From positions 1 through 9,597 of the forward strand of contig JBKPSR010000137.1 in the NCBI GenBank assembly GCA_046735115.1: 9,597 bases of DNA, written 5' to 3'. The notes beneath the pieces are model-generated. The model was not told the DNA's origin. It saw only the letters and a list, made by a program, of their open reading frames with translations, and searched no databases. Source of the stretch: JACVRW01 sp046735115. Lineage in GTDB: Bacteria; Actinomycetota; Thermoleophilia; Solirubrobacterales; Thermoleophilaceae. A program made the position numbers and the translations under genes. Positions 1 to 5,442 of this stretch are shown in pieces (the first letter of the stretch is position 1; every line of letters begins with the position of its first letter).

Positions 1-101
1 GCCCCGGTGGGCGCGGCGGCGGTCCCGGTGGACGAGGCGGGCGCGGCGGCGGCCGTGGCGGGCGCGGCGATGGCCCGCCGCTTCCCCAGGAGCGGCTCTG
101 A
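1..101 (+). CDS. rpsC: 30S ribosomal protein S3 (uS3), C-terminal end only
   Basis: Only the last 32 codons are present, read from position 3 to the TGA at 99-101. They encode a Gly/Arg-rich tail of repeated RGG and RGGG units ending in DGPPLPQERL. No S3 domain (KH or C-terminal fold) is in view, so the name rests on position directly before rplP, where rpsC sits in nearly all bacteria, and on the basic tail, which suits the end of an rRNA-binding protein. S3 forms part of the mRNA entry tunnel of the small subunit. The TGA shares its A with the rplP ATG (TGATG), so the two genes are probably translationally coupled. The frame starting at position 7 continues far downstream but only reads through these genes out of register. 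Confidence 0.75.
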   Translation, partial: PGGRGGGPGGRGGRGGGRGGRGDGPPLPQERL

Positions 102-523
102 TGTTGCAGCCGAAGCGAGTCAAATGGCGCAAGGAGCATCGCGGCCGCAGGCGCGGGTACGCAAAGGGCGGCACGACCCTGGAGTTCGGCGACTACGGGC
201 TGAAGGCGCTCGACCGCGGCTGGGTGACCAACCGCCAGATCGAGGCCGCTCGTATCGCGATGACCCGCAAGATCAAGCGTGGCGGGAAGGTGTGGATCAA
301 CATCTTCCCCGACAAGCCGTACACGAAGAAGCCGGCCGAGACGCGAATGGGCTCGGGGAAGGGCTCGCCCGAAGGCTGGGTCGCGGTCGTGAAGCCAGGT
401 CGCGTCATGTTCGAGCTGTCGGGCGTGCCGGAGCCGCTGGCGCGCGAGGCGATGCGCCTCGCCGGTCACAAGCTGCCCGTGAAGACGAAGTTCGTTATGC
501 GCGAAGGCGCCGGGCAGGGATGA
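101..523 (+). CDS. rplP: 50S ribosomal protein L16 (uL16)
   Basis: 140 residues, the usual L16 length. The start MLQPKRVKWRKEHRGR and the signature PAETRMGSGKG (residues 78-88) are typical of the family. L16 is a late-assembling large-subunit protein near the A site and the peptidyl transferase centre. Arg82 corresponds to the arginine (Arg81 in E. coli) that is hydroxylated in some bacteria; whether that happens here cannot be seen. The ATG is preceded by AGGAG at 88-92 with 8 nt spacing and overlaps the rpsC stop. The 3' end overlaps rpmC by 4 nt (ATGA), which implies coupling. Nothing is unusual in length or motifs. Confidence 0.98.
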   Translation: MLQPKRVKWRKEHRGRRRGYAKGGTTLEFGDYGLKALDRGWVTNRQIEAARIAMTRKIKRGGKVWINIFPDKPYTKKPAETRMGSGKGSPEGWVAVVKPGRVMFELSGVPEPLAREAMRLAGHKLPVKTKFVMREGAGQG

Positions 524-750
524 AGGCGGTCGAGGTGCATAACCTTGAGGATCCGCAGCTCGTGGAGTTCGCGGACAACGCGCGCCAAGAGGTGTTCAAC
601 CTGCGCTTCCAGCACGCGACCGGCCAGCTCGAGAACACGGCGCGGCTCACGCAGGCCAAGAGGGATCTCGCGCGTGCGCTGACCGTGGCGCACCAGCGCG
701 GCATCGACGTGGAGACGGAAATCGCCAGGAACAGACAGACGAATGCTTGA
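520..750 (+). CDS. rpmC: 50S ribosomal protein L29 (uL29)
   Basis: 76 residues starting MKAVEVHNLEDPQLVEF. The body has the two-helix L29 pattern, with QEVFNLRFQHATGQLENT in the middle and RLTQAKRDLARALTVAHQR at the end. L29 lies at the polypeptide exit tunnel, where it helps form the docking site for trigger factor and SRP. The ATG at 520 overlaps the rplP TGA in ATGA, and this sets the start. The same frame is open far upstream, but that part reads through rpsC and rplP out of frame. No strong Shine-Dalgarno is seen, which fits re-initiation after rplP. The 3' end overlaps rpsQ by 8 nt. Confidence 0.95.
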   Translation: MKAVEVHNLEDPQLVEFADNARQEVFNLRFQHATGQLENTARLTQAKRDLARALTVAHQRGIDVETEIARNRQTNA

Positions 751-1654
751 GACAGACGAGAACGTGAACGACGAGGCACCGGAGGGCGACACGCCGGCGG
801 ACGCCGTGGACGAGGCAGCCGCGGAGCCGGCTGCGGAGTCAGCCGATTCTGCGACGGAGGCGCCCGACCAGGTCGCCGAGGAGGTCGTGGCGCCGGAGCA
901 GCCGGCCGAGGAGCCGACGGCCGACGAGGTCGCGGAGGCCCCTGCCGAAGAGGCGCCCGCGGAAGAGCCGCCTGCGGAGGAAGCGCCCGCGGAGGAGGAA
1001 GCGCCTGCGGCGGAGCCGGCTGCGGAGGAAGCGCCCGCGTGGGAGCCGGCTGCGGAAGAAGCGCCCGCGGAGGAGGAAGCACGTGCGGGGGAGCCGGCTG
1101 CCGAAGAAGCGCCTGCCGAGGAAGCGGCTGCCGAGGAGCCCGCCGCCGCGGAGGCGCCTCCGCCCGAGGAGTCGGCTGAGCCCGAGGAGCAGCTTTCGGC
1201 GAAGGAGCTTCGGAAGCGGTCGCGCTCGACCCATGGGGGCGAGGCGCGGCCCGCGCGCTCGGTCGAGGAGCGCGCGCAGGAGCGCGCCGAGCGGCGCCGC
1301 ACCAAGGCGCGGCAGCGGCGTGCCTATCGCCAGAAGCAGCGCGAGCGCCGCGCCGGCCAGCCGCGCGACCGGGTGGAGACGGCGCCGGTCGACCACGCCG
1401 CCCAGCAGGGCACGCTCAAGGTGCGCCAAGGCGTCGTCGTGTCCGACAAGGCCGACAAGTCGATCACGGTGCGGATCGACATCGCGCGCCAGCACCGCAT
1501 GTACAAGAAGATCGTCCGCACCTCATCGACGCTCCACGCGCACGACGAGCGCAACGAGGCGCACGTCGGCGACATGGTGCGCGTCATCGAGAGCCGCCCG
1601 CTCAGCCGCACGAAGCGCTGGCGGCTCGTCGAAGTGCTGGAGAGGGCCCGCTAG
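743..1654 (+). CDS. rpsQ: 30S ribosomal protein S17 (uS17) with a ~220-residue N-terminal extension
   Basis: 303 residues, against about 80-100 for ordinary S17. The S17 OB-fold core is at about 223-303, with VVVSDKADKSITVRI, then HRMYKKIVRTSSTLHAHDE, then GDMVRVIESRPLSRTKRW; it binds 16S rRNA in the small-subunit body. Residues 1-150 are Ala/Glu/Pro-rich, with 54 acidic residues by my count and one basic residue (Arg114). Residues 154-210 are strongly basic (about 23 Arg/Lys against 8 Asp/Glu) and probably helical. The ATG at 743 overlaps the end of rpmC by 8 nt, and the frame stays open for all 303 codons. A shorter S17 from an internal GTG (1373 or 1421) is possible, but neither has a clear Shine-Dalgarno and this would leave over 600 nt untranslated. 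The core is certain; the long start is likely. Confidence 0.93.
   Translation: MLETDENVNDEAPEGDTPADAVDEAAAEPAAESADSATEAPDQVAEEVVAPEQPAEEPTADEVAEAPAEEAPAEEPPAEEAPAEEEAPAAEPAAEEAPAWEPAAEEAPAEEEARAGEPAAEEAPAEEAAAEEPAAAEAPPPEESAEPEEQLSAKELRKRSRSTHGGEARPARSVEERAQERAERRRTKARQRRAYRQKQRERRAGQPRDRVETAPVDHAAQQGTLKVRQGVVVSDKADKSITVRIDIARQHRMYKKIVRTSSTLHAHDERNEAHVGDMVRVIESRPLSRTKRWRLVEVLERAR
926..1177 (+). repeat. degenerate PAEEA-type repeats inside rpsQ
   Basis: Low-complexity coding repeats covering about S17 residues 62-145. Units are variations of APAEE and PAAEEAPA. The longest exact peptide repeat, EPAAEEAPA, occurs three times, at nt 1013-1039, 1043-1069 and 1091-1117; the first two are 30 nt apart. 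Synonymous codon differences between copies (GAG/GAA, GCG/GCC/GCT) suggest an old array kept as protein rather than a fresh DNA duplication. Such a tract is prone to slippage, so its length may differ between strains. Confidence 0.8.
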
Positions 1655-1656
1655 CA

Positions 1657-2025
1657 ATGATCCAGCAGGAGTCGCGGCTGAAGGTGGCGGACAACACGGG
1701 TGCTCGCGAGCTGCTCTGCATCCGCGTGCGCGGCGGCAGCCACCGCCGCTACGCGGGCGTGGGCGACATCATCGTCGGCACCGTCAAGCAGGCGATTCCG
1801 CACGGCTCCGTGAAGAAGGGCGACGTCGTGACCGCCGTGGTCGTGCGCACCAAGAAGGAGTTCGGCCGCGACGACGGCACCTACATCGCCTTCGACGAGA
1901 ACGCCGCCGTGCTCATCGACGACGGCAACAACCCGCGCGGCACCCGCATCTTCGGGCCCGTCGCCCGCGAGCTGCGCGAGCGCAACTTCATGAAGATCGT
2001 CTCGCTCGCCCCGGAGGTGCTCTGA
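1657..2025 (+). CDS. rplN: 50S ribosomal protein L14 (uL14)
   Basis: 122 residues, exactly the usual length. It starts MIQQESRLKVADNTGARELLCI and contains GDIIVGTVKQAIPHGSVKKGD and NNPRGTRIFGPVARELRE, all hallmark L14 segments. L14 binds 23S rRNA at the subunit interface, forms intersubunit bridges to 16S rRNA and is where the silencing factor RsfS docks. The ATG lies 2 nt after the rpsQ stop; GGAGAGGG at 1639-1646 is a plausible Shine-Dalgarno with 10 nt spacing. The last codons of the gene contain the strong ribosome binding site for rplX. Confidence 0.98.
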   Translation: MIQQESRLKVADNTGARELLCIRVRGGSHRRYAGVGDIIVGTVKQAIPHGSVKKGDVVTAVVVRTKKEFGRDDGTYIAFDENAAVLIDDGNNPRGTRIFGPVARELRERNFMKIVSLAPEVL

Positions 2026-2026
2026 C

Positions 2027-2359
2027 ATGGCGCTCAGGATCCGGCGCGACGACACCGTCCGCATCATCGCCGGCAAGGACCGCGGCAGGACCGGCCGCGT
2101 CCTCCGCGTGGACCCGAAGCACCAGCGCGTCTACGTCGAGGGCGTCAACATCGTCAAGCGCCACATCAAGCCGCGCACGCTGCGCGACACGCAGCGCGCC
2201 CAGGAGCTCGGCGGGATCGTCGAGAGCGAGGGCTCGATCCACGTGTCGAACGTGATGCTGATCGACCCCGACTCGGGCGAGCCGTCGCGCGTGCACGTCA
2301 CGCGCGAGGGTGGCCGGCGCGTGCGCGTGGCCAAGAAGTCAGGCAAGGAGATCGACTGA
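2027..2359 (+). CDS. rplX: 50S ribosomal protein L24 (uL24)
   Basis: 110 residues, with the KOW motif at the N-terminus (DDTVRIIAGKDRGRTGRVLRV without a break, about residues 8-28). GVNIVKRHIKP and the ending region SNVMLIDPDSGEPSRV are typical of L24. L24 binds the 5' domain of 23S rRNA and starts large-subunit assembly near the exit tunnel. GGAGGTG at 2013-2019, inside the rplN end, is a near-perfect Shine-Dalgarno 7 nt before the ATG. The TGA at 2357-2359 shares its A with the rplE ATG. Length and motifs are ordinary. Confidence 0.97.
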   Translation: MALRIRRDDTVRIIAGKDRGRTGRVLRVDPKHQRVYVEGVNIVKRHIKPRTLRDTQRAQELGGIVESEGSIHVSNVMLIDPDSGEPSRVHVTREGGRRVRVAKKSGKEID

Positions 2360-3138
2360 TGGATGCCTCGGCACAGGCTCAGGTCCCGCCGCGGTTGAAG
2401 GAGCGCTACGAGCAGGAGATCGCACCCTCGCTCATGAAGCGCTTCGGCTACAAGTCCGCGATGCAGGTCCCGCGCATCGAGAAGATCACCCTGAACATGG
2501 GCGTCGGCGACGCGAAGCAGGACTCGAACGTCCTCGACGCGGCCTCCGAGCAGCTCGCCACGATCGCCGGGCAGGCGCCGAACGTGCGCCGCGCCCGCAA
2601 GTCGATCGCCGCCTTCAAGCTGCGCGACGGCATGCCCGTGGGCGTCACGGTCACGCTCCGGCGCGCGCGCATGTACGAGTTCCTCGACCGCCTCACCTCG
2701 ATCGCGATCCCGCGAATCCGCGACTTCCGCGGCCTCAACGCGCGCTCGTTCGACGGCCGCGGCAACTACTCGATGGGGGTGCGCGAGCAGATCATCTTCC
2801 CGGAGATCGACTACGACGCGATCGACCAGGTTCGCGGCCTCGACGTCACGATCACGACGAGCGCCGAGACGGATGAGGAGGCGTACGTCCTTCTGCGAGA
2901 GTTCGGGATGCCGTTCTCCCCGGAGGGCGCGCCCGGCGCCGTCGAGCCCACCGAGGACGAGGAGGAGGCGGCACGCCTCGAGGAGGCGCGCCTGAAGGCC
3001 GAGGCCGAGGCGGCCGCGTACGAGGAGTTGAAGGAAGAGAACCCGGAGGCCTATGAGCCGCCAACCCGGGACGAGGAAGAAGAGGGCGAGGAAGGCGAGA
3101 CCGGAGCCGAGAACCCCGCCGAGGAGACACAGGAGTAG
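2359..3138 (+). CDS. rplE: 50S ribosomal protein L5 (uL5) with an acidic C-terminal tail
   Basis: 259 residues; L5 is normally about 180-190. Residues 1-186 are the complete L5 fold, with PRIEKITLNMGVGDAK (38-53), FKLRDGMPVGVTVTLR (86-101) and FRGLNARSFDGRGNYSMG (123-140). L5 binds 5S rRNA in the central protuberance, contacts P-site tRNA and forms bridge B1b with S13. Residues 187-259 are an added tail, very acidic (29 Asp/Glu against 5 Arg/Lys by my count), part probably helical (EEARLKAEAEAAAYEELKEE) and part Glu/Gly-rich. AAGGAG at 2345-2350, 8 nt before the ATG, and the TGATG overlap with rplX fix the start. The tail is in frame and ends just before rpsN, so I see no sign of a frameshift. 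Confidence 0.97.
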   Translation: MDASAQAQVPPRLKERYEQEIAPSLMKRFGYKSAMQVPRIEKITLNMGVGDAKQDSNVLDAASEQLATIAGQAPNVRRARKSIAAFKLRDGMPVGVTVTLRRARMYEFLDRLTSIAIPRIRDFRGLNARSFDGRGNYSMGVREQIIFPEIDYDAIDQVRGLDVTITTSAETDEEAYVLLREFGMPFSPEGAPGAVEPTEDEEEAARLEEARLKAEAEAAAYEELKEENPEAYEPPTRDEEEEGEEGETGAENPAEETQE

Positions 3139-3324
3139 ATGGCAAAGACGTCACAGCGAGTCCGCCAGCAGCGCGGGTCCAAGTACCAGACACGCAACTA
3201 CAACCGCTGCAAGCGGTGCGGTCGCCCGCGCGCGTATCTGCGCAAGTTCGGGCTCTGCCGCATCTGCGTGCGCGAGATCGCGCACGAGGGCATGATCCCC
3301 GGCCTCACGAAGTCGAGCTGGTAG
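3139..3324 (+). CDS. rpsN: 30S ribosomal protein S14, zinc-binding type Z (uS14)
   Basis: 61 residues, the short zinc-ribbon form of S14. The four zinc ligands are present as Cys24-x2-Cys27 and Cys40-x2-Cys43, within NRCKRCGRPRAYLRKFGLCRICVRE. S14 sits in the 3' major domain (head) of 16S rRNA and is needed late in 30S assembly. The N-terminus MAKTSQRVRQQRGSKYQTRN is somewhat longer-tailed than the common AKKS start but fits the family. The ATG follows the rplE TAG directly (TAGATG). AGGAG at 3131-3135 is close, and GAGGAG at 3121-3126 is 12 nt away. No zinc-free paralogue is in the window. Confidence 0.97.
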   Translation: MAKTSQRVRQQRGSKYQTRNYNRCKRCGRPRAYLRKFGLCRICVREIAHEGMIPGLTKSSW

Positions 3325-3327
3325 CCA

Positions 3328-3726
3328 ATGTCGATGACCGATCCCGTCGCAGACTTCCTGACACGCATCCGCAACGGCCTGCACGCGGATCGCGACGACG
3401 TGGAGATGCCCGCCTCGAACTTCAAGGCGGAGATCGCGCGCATCCTCGAGGAGCAGGGCTACATCGAGAGCTTCGACGTGGAGCCGGCCCGCGTGGGCCG
3501 CGTGCTGCGCGTGCGCCTCAAGTACACGGAGGACCGCAAGCCGGTCATCCAGGGCATCCAGCGCGTGTCGAAGCCCGGCCGGCGCCAGTACGTGCAGGCG
3601 GGAACCGTGCCGAAGGTCCAGGGCGGCATGGGCACGACGATCATCTCGACCTCCCAGGGTGTGATGACGGGCCACGAGGCGCGGCGCGCCGGCGTGGGCG
3701 GCGAGCTCGTGGCGAGGGTCTGGTGA
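3328..3726 (+). CDS. rpsH: 30S ribosomal protein S8 (uS8)
   Basis: 132 residues, the normal length. The start MSMTDPVADFLTRIRNG and the C-terminal signature IISTSQGVMTGHEARRAG with GGELVARVW are diagnostic. S8 binds helix 21 of 16S rRNA and organises the central domain; in E. coli it also represses the spc operon by binding the rplE mRNA, but I could not identify such a site here. A second ATG at 3334 is possible, but 3328 gives the usual MxMTDP start. No strong Shine-Dalgarno is seen; the gene starts 3 nt after rpsN. The stop TGA at 3724-3726 lies inside the left GGTGA copy of the insert that follows. Confidence 0.98.
   Translation: MSMTDPVADFLTRIRNGLHADRDDVEMPASNFKAEIARILEEQGYIESFDVEPARVGRVLRVRLKYTEDRKPVIQGIQRVSKPGRRQYVQAGTVPKVQGGMGTTIISTSQGVMTGHEARRAGVGGELVARVW
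3722..3726 (+). repeat. left target-site duplication GGTGA
   Basis: GGTGA directly abuts the left end of the palindromic element and includes the rpsH stop codon. The same five bases abut the right end at 3892-3896. Exact flanking direct repeats at both ends are what a transposition event leaves. Confidence 0.75.
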
Positions 3727-3891
3727 CGATGCTCCTTTCCTCACCTTCGCACGCACGGGTAACGCGCCATGGCTGCGCTGGATCTGCGTCCTCGGGGTTC
3801 GCCTTGCCTCCAGCAAGGCTTCACCCCTGCGTCCTTGCCCAGCTTGGCCCGGCGCGCTCCCGCGCGCACACGGGCGAGGAAGGGAGCATCG
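3727..3891. mobile_element. MITE-like palindromic insertion between rpsH and rplF
   Basis: A 165-bp noncoding element that is palindromic along its whole length. The terminal inverted repeats are 19 bp (3727-3745 and 3873-3891), beginning CGATGCTCC, with 17 of 19 positions complementary; one mismatch is a G-U wobble in RNA. Further matched pairs lie inward in order: 3763-3768/3851-3856, 3777-3781/3839-3843, 3794-3798/3823-3827 and 3801-3807/3813-3819, closing on a CTCCA loop. A perfect GGTGA repeat flanks it. It encodes no transposase, so if mobile it would be non-autonomous. I do not recognise the parent family. The inner arms have diverged, so the insertion is not brand new. Its right arm carries the Shine-Dalgarno of rplF. 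A genome-wide family of extragenic palindromes is the main alternative. Confidence 0.8.
3876..3886 (+). promoter_or_regulatory. rplF ribosome binding site inside the element's right arm
   Basis: GAGGAAGGGAG lies 6 nt before the GTG start of rplF and is the only good Shine-Dalgarno there. It is complementary to CTCCTTTCCTC at 3732-3742 in the left arm, with one U-G pair, so in a folded transcript it would be buried in the outer stem. That left arm begins immediately after the rpsH stop codon. Confidence 0.75.
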
Positions 3892-3896
3892 GGTGA
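3892..3896 (+). repeat. right target-site duplication GGTGA
   Basis: Second copy of GGTGA, abutting the right end of the palindromic element; it contains the GTG start of rplF (3893-3895). Collapsing the two copies into one restores a GTGA overlap between the rpsH stop and the rplF start. Confidence 0.75.
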
Positions 3897-4426
3897 GCCG
3901 CATCGGAAAGCAGCCCATCCCCGTGCCGGACGGCGTGGACATCTCGATCGAGCCGGAGCTCGTGAGCGTCAAGGGACCCAAGGGCGAGCTCGCCGAGCGC
4001 AAGAGCCGCGAGATCGACGTGAAGCAGGAGAACGGCGAGATCGTCGTCACTCGGCCAACCGACCGCGGGGAGCACCGGGCGCTCCACGGGCTCACGCGCA
4101 GCCTGATCGCGAACATGGTCGAGGGCGTCACGAACGGCTTCGAGAAGCGTCTGGAGATCCAGGGGGTCGGCTACCGCGCGAACCTCCAGGGCACCAAGCT
4201 CGTCCTGGCGCTCGGCTACTCGCACCCCGTGGAGCTGGACGCGCCCGAGGGGATCGACTTCGAGGTGCCGCAGCCCACGCGCATCGTGGTGCGCGGGATC
4301 TCGAAGCAGGTCGTCGGCGAGGTGGCTGCGAACATCCGCAAGCAGCGCCCGCCGGAGCCCTACAAGGGCAAGGGCATTCGCTACGAGGGCGAGTACGTGC
4401 AGCGGAAGGTCGGTAAGCGCGCATGA
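3893..4426 (+). CDS. rplF: 50S ribosomal protein L6 (uL6)
   Basis: 177 residues, the usual length, with the L6 start MSRIGKQPIPVPDGV and the signature PEPYKGKGIRYEGE near the C-terminus (154-167). GVGYRANLQG (91-100) is the conserved loop of the second domain. L6 lies at the base of the L7/L12 stalk close to the sarcin-ricin loop, where elongation factors act. The start is GTG at 3893; no ATG gives the conserved N-terminus. Its Shine-Dalgarno lies within the upstream palindromic insert. The gene itself appears undamaged. The stop overlaps rplR by 4 nt (ATGA). Confidence 0.97.
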   Translation: MSRIGKQPIPVPDGVDISIEPELVSVKGPKGELAERKSREIDVKQENGEIVVTRPTDRGEHRALHGLTRSLIANMVEGVTNGFEKRLEIQGVGYRANLQGTKLVLALGYSHPVELDAPEGIDFEVPQPTRIVVRGISKQVVGEVAANIRKQRPPEPYKGKGIRYEGEYVQRKVGKRA

Positions 4427-4776
4427 CCCTGAAGACGAAGCCACAGGCAAGACTGCGCCGGCGCCGCCGCGTGCGCGCGAAGGTGCGCGGCACGGCCGAG
4501 CGGCCGCGGCTGTCGGTCTTCCGCTCGAACCGCGGCATCCAGGCCCAGGTGATCGACGACGTGGCGGGCCACACGCTCGCCGCGGTCAACTGGACGGAGG
4601 GTGACCTCAAGGGCCTCAAGACGATGGAGCAGGCGAACAAGGCGGGCGAGCTGCTCGCCGAGCGCGCCAAGGGCGCCGGCGTCGAGACCGTGATCTTCGA
4701 CCGCGGCGGCTACCGCTATCACGGCCGCGTGAAGGCGCTGGCGGACGGTGCGCGCGAGGGAGGACTGAAATTTTGA
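4423..4776 (+). CDS. rplR: 50S ribosomal protein L18 (uL18)
   Basis: 117 residues, typical for L18. It has a basic N-terminus (RLRRRRRVRAKVRGT), then ERPRLSVFRSNRGIQAQVIDD, and the C-terminal signature VIFDRGGYRYHGRVKALADGAREGGL in two parts (FDRGGYRYHGRVKALA, DGAREGGLKF). L18 binds 5S rRNA and together with L5 builds the central protuberance. The ATG overlaps the rplF stop (ATGA), so translation is probably coupled; GGAAGG at 4404-4409 is a distant Shine-Dalgarno candidate. The 3' end can form a stem with the gap before rpsE. Confidence 0.97.
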   Translation: MTLKTKPQARLRRRRRVRAKVRGTAERPRLSVFRSNRGIQAQVIDDVAGHTLAAVNWTEGDLKGLKTMEQANKAGELLAERAKGAGVETVIFDRGGYRYHGRVKALADGAREGGLKF

Positions 4777-4817
4777 ACGGCATCGCTCAGGTGCGGGCAC
4801 GGCCCGCCCCCTCGCGC
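4752..4817 (+). other. possible RNA structure across the rplR-rpsE junction
   Basis: GCGCGAGGG (4752-4760, in the rplR end) is perfectly complementary to CCCTCGCGC (4809-4817), and an inner hairpin GCGGGC-ACG-GCCCGC lies at 4793-4807. The rplR stop is between the arms. There is no T-run after it, so it is not an intrinsic terminator. In such GC-rich DNA a 9-bp match could be chance. It is the only gap of real length (69 nt) in the locus besides the rpsH-rplF and map-rpmJ gaps. Confidence 0.35.
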
Positions 4818-4845
4818 ACGGCGGTCGCTACGGTGAGTGGTCCTC

Positions 4846-5442
4846 ATGGCGAGTAGGGACAGGACACGCGGACCGCGCGGGGAGGGTTCGGACCTCCAGG
4901 AGCGCGTGGTCGAGATCAATCGCGTCGCCAAGGTCGTGAAGGGCGGCCGGCGCTTCTCGTTCACGGCCCTCGTGGTCGTGGGCGACGAGAAGTCGCAGGT
5001 CGGCGTCGGCTACGGCAAGGCGAACGAGGTCCCCGTCGCTATCCAGAAGGGCGTCGAGCGCGCCCGCAAGAACCTCTTCAAGGTGCCGATGCACGGCTCC
5101 ACGATCACCCACGAGACGATCGGCGTTCACTCCGCCTCGCGCGTGCTCCTGAAGCCGGCCTCGCCCGGTACCGGCGTAATCGCCGGCGGCGGCGTGCGCG
5201 CGGTGCTCGAGCTCGCCGGGATCCACGACGTGCTCTCGAAGTCGCTGGGCAGTCAGAACCCGATCAACCTCGTCAAGGCGACGGTCGCGGCGCTCCGGGA
5301 CCTGCGCAGCCCGGACCAGGTGGCGGCACTGCGTGGTCTCACCGTTCGCGAGGTGCTGGGGCTCGAGAGCGCCGACGGCGCCGGGGACGGGGACGGGCTC
5401 GAGCCTGTCCCCGGTGGTGACGCCGAGGAGGCTCCGGCCTGA
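4846..5442 (+). CDS. rpsE: 30S ribosomal protein S5 (uS5)
   Basis: 198 residues, about 30 more than E. coli S5. The N-terminal double-stranded RNA-binding domain has RVVEINRVAKVVKGGRRFSF (20-39) and GYGKANEVPVAIQKG (55-69); the C-terminal domain has KPASPGTGVIAGGGVRAVLE (103-122) and GSQNPINLVKATV (135-147). S5 helps form the mRNA entry site and influences decoding accuracy. Residues after about 172 form an acidic Gly/Asp/Glu/Pro tail. I chose ATG at 4846; an in-frame GTG at 4837 would add only MVL. GGTGAG at 4832-4837, 8 nt upstream, is a fair Shine-Dalgarno. The TGA shares its A with the rpmD ATG. Confidence 0.97.
   Translation: MASRDRTRGPRGEGSDLQERVVEINRVAKVVKGGRRFSFTALVVVGDEKSQVGVGYGKANEVPVAIQKGVERARKNLFKVPMHGSTITHETIGVHSASRVLLKPASPGTGVIAGGGVRAVLELAGIHDVLSKSLGSQNPINLVKATVAALRDLRSPDQVAALRGLTVREVLGLESADGAGDGDGLEPVPGGDAEEAPA

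Noticed and set aside
926..1177. Repeats in rpsQ as a CRISPR array or other DNA-level repeat
   Set aside because: Units are short, adjoining, degenerate and in frame, with synonymous codon changes; there are no spacers. They are protein low-complexity repeats.
466..1305. Long minus-strand open frame opposite rpmC and rpsQ, rich in Ser/Ala/Gly
   Set aside because: It is the antisense shadow of the Ala/Glu repeats of S17 (GCN/GAR codons read as Ser/Ala on the other strand). It has no recognisable domain, and the plus strand encodes clear ribosomal proteins.
1083..2255. Long plus-strand Arg/Ser-rich open frame across rpsQ, rplN and rplX
   Set aside because: It crosses three certain genes in another frame; the composition is that of GC-rich out-of-frame reading.
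3727..3891. Palindrome between rpsH and rplF as an intrinsic terminator
   Set aside because: No T-run follows the right arm; the rplF start follows within two bases, and ending transcription here would cut off essential genes. The flanking GGTGA repeats fit an insertion better.
4837..4845. Upstream GTG start for rpsE
   Set aside because: It adds only MVL, lies within the likely Shine-Dalgarno region of the ATG at 4846, and MASRDRTRG is a more natural S5 start.
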